Source of the DNA: Thermoplasmatales archaeon
GTDB lineage: Archaea > Thermoplasmatota > E2 > DHVEG-1
DNA: 33,428 nt
NCBI GenBank assembly: GCA_020341795.1
Contig: CP070836.1
Span: 602,059 to 635,486, forward strand
Reading direction: 5' to 3'
Shown in pieces: positions 32,993 to 33,428 of this stretch (position 1 is its first letter; the number at the start of each line of letters is the position of its first letter). The notes under the pieces were generated by a model that saw only the letters and a program-made list of their open reading frames with translations, had not been told where the DNA came from and did no database searches. The position numbers were made by a program, and so were the translations under genes.

Positions 32993-33085
32993 AATTCCTA
33001 ATAATATTTATGATTTATCATATTAACTAAGATTTATCACTCTAATATTAGTTAAACAGTAAAAATCTCAACAAAATCTCTTTTT

Positions 33086-33265
33086 TTATTTTTTACTAAT
33101 CTTTTTTTCTTTTTCAAAACAAATATCACATATATTGTTTCCCGTAGGTATTCTTTTTCCGCAAACACTACATTTACCATGTCCTACACGTTTAAAACCA
33201 ACAATAATATGATAATCTTTAGTAATCCATTTAAACAGAAGTCCTTCCCTATGAATTTCACTCAT
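33086..33265 (-). CDS. Small zinc-ribbon protein, 59 residues
   Basis: A short frame from ATG 33265 reads MSEIHREGLLFKWITKDYHI and continues through FKRVGHGKCSVCGKRIPTG, then NNICDICFEKEKKISKK. Two CxxC pairs 9 residues apart (CSVC, CDIC) would bind one zinc ion, as in small archaeal zinc ribbons. The upstream site (GAGATGG) is weak, with an AT-rich TATA-like element near 33285-33295. It converges with the cold-shock gene. The family is unknown. Confidence 0.6.
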   Translation of the reverse strand: MSEIHREGLLFKWITKDYHIIVGFKRVGHGKCSVCGKRIPTGNNICDICFEKEKKISKK

Positions 33266-33398
33266 GTTTTTCCATCTCTTAATGTATATATTAGTATAAT
33301 CTAAGAGCGCTATAAAATGTTTTTCAAAACAATAAATTATAAAAGAAAAAATACTTAAAGAAATCGAATATAAGCCGAAACAAAGGAGAAATTGTGTA

Positions 33399-33428
33399 AT
33401 GAGAGCTTTTGTAACTGGAGGTGCTGGA
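33399..33428 (+). CDS. NAD(P)-binding Rossmann protein, N-terminus only (NDP-sugar epimerase/SDR-like)
   Basis: Only ten codons are in the window: MRAFVTGGAG. The hydrophobic strand followed by TGGAG is the start of the GxxGxxG nucleotide-binding loop of extended short-chain dehydrogenases such as UDP-glucose 4-epimerase. AAAGGAGAA precedes the ATG at a good distance. The rest lies beyond the right edge, so the exact enzyme cannot be named. Confidence 0.6.
   Translation, partial: MRAFVTGGAG

Noticed and set aside
1-33428. CRISPR array or insertion-sequence ends
   Set aside because: No regularly spaced repeats and no transposase or terminal inverted repeats were seen.

Overview
The window is AT-rich (roughly one third G+C by eye) archaeal chromosomal DNA. 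Archaeal markers are ribosomal protein L15e, the archaeal-type fructose-1,6-bisphosphate aldolase/phosphatase, a stand-alone AlaX editing protein, a PolB2-type DNA polymerase, TATA-like boxes about 25 bases before likely transcript starts, and GGAGG/GGTGA-type ribosome binding sites. Secreted C25 (gingipain-like) peptidase, Ntn hydrolases and PKD-like domains with a shared C-terminal tail, plus peptide-fermentation genes, recall protein-degrading Thermoplasmata-related archaea of anoxic sediments (MBG-D type). That placement is inference from gene content only; a cold-shock protein argues against a hyperthermophile.

Layout. 1-1,900 is a decay zone: the 5' end of a secreted Ntn hydrolase gene with an apparent frameshift, a remnant of an Lrp-type regulator with in-frame stops, and a tyrosine recombinase split by an apparent -1 frameshift at an A7 run. 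1,985-10,600 is housekeeping and metabolism: FBP aldolase/phosphatase, cysteinyl-tRNA synthetase with an overlapping UspA gene, L15e, then a co-directional run of phenylacetate-CoA ligase, ADP-forming acyl-CoA synthetase beta subunit, S-adenosylhomocysteinase, a TraB-family protein and tRNA-Arg(CCT). 10,600-18,230 holds a zinc-ribbon fragment, a radical SAM/SPASM protein, a secreted Ntn hydrolase, AlaX, and a glycyl radical enzyme (HypD-like) with its activase. 18,239-24,875 holds a penicillin-acylase-like secreted hydrolase, a C25 peptidase, a mini-MCM ATPase next to a tandem Lrp regulator, and a small secreted PKD protein. 24,894-26,905 is a B12-type radical SAM gene overlapping a C39-like peptidase gene.

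The most interesting part is 27,072-31,482: five co-directional genes encoding a RadA/RecA-fold protein with degraded Walker motifs, a conserved-looking 84-residue protein, a PolB2 polymerase with an altered motif C and degraded exonuclease motifs, a small PD-(D/E)XK-like nuclease, and an SRAP (HMCES/YedK) abasic-site protein whose C-terminus QKSLF resembles a sliding-clamp-binding peptide. The first four genes overlap or are 1 base apart. The arrangement looks like an archaeal counterpart of a bacterial mutasome, joined to abasic-site protection; this is inference. MsrA, a dolichol-kinase-like membrane protein, a cold-shock protein, an unlisted 59-residue zinc-ribbon protein and the start of a nucleotide-sugar epimerase/SDR gene close the window.

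Functionally, secreted hydrolases would release peptides and amides, the glycyl radical enzyme and the PaaK/ACD pair would help ferment amino-acid-derived acids with ATP formation, and the DNA-damage island would tolerate lesions.
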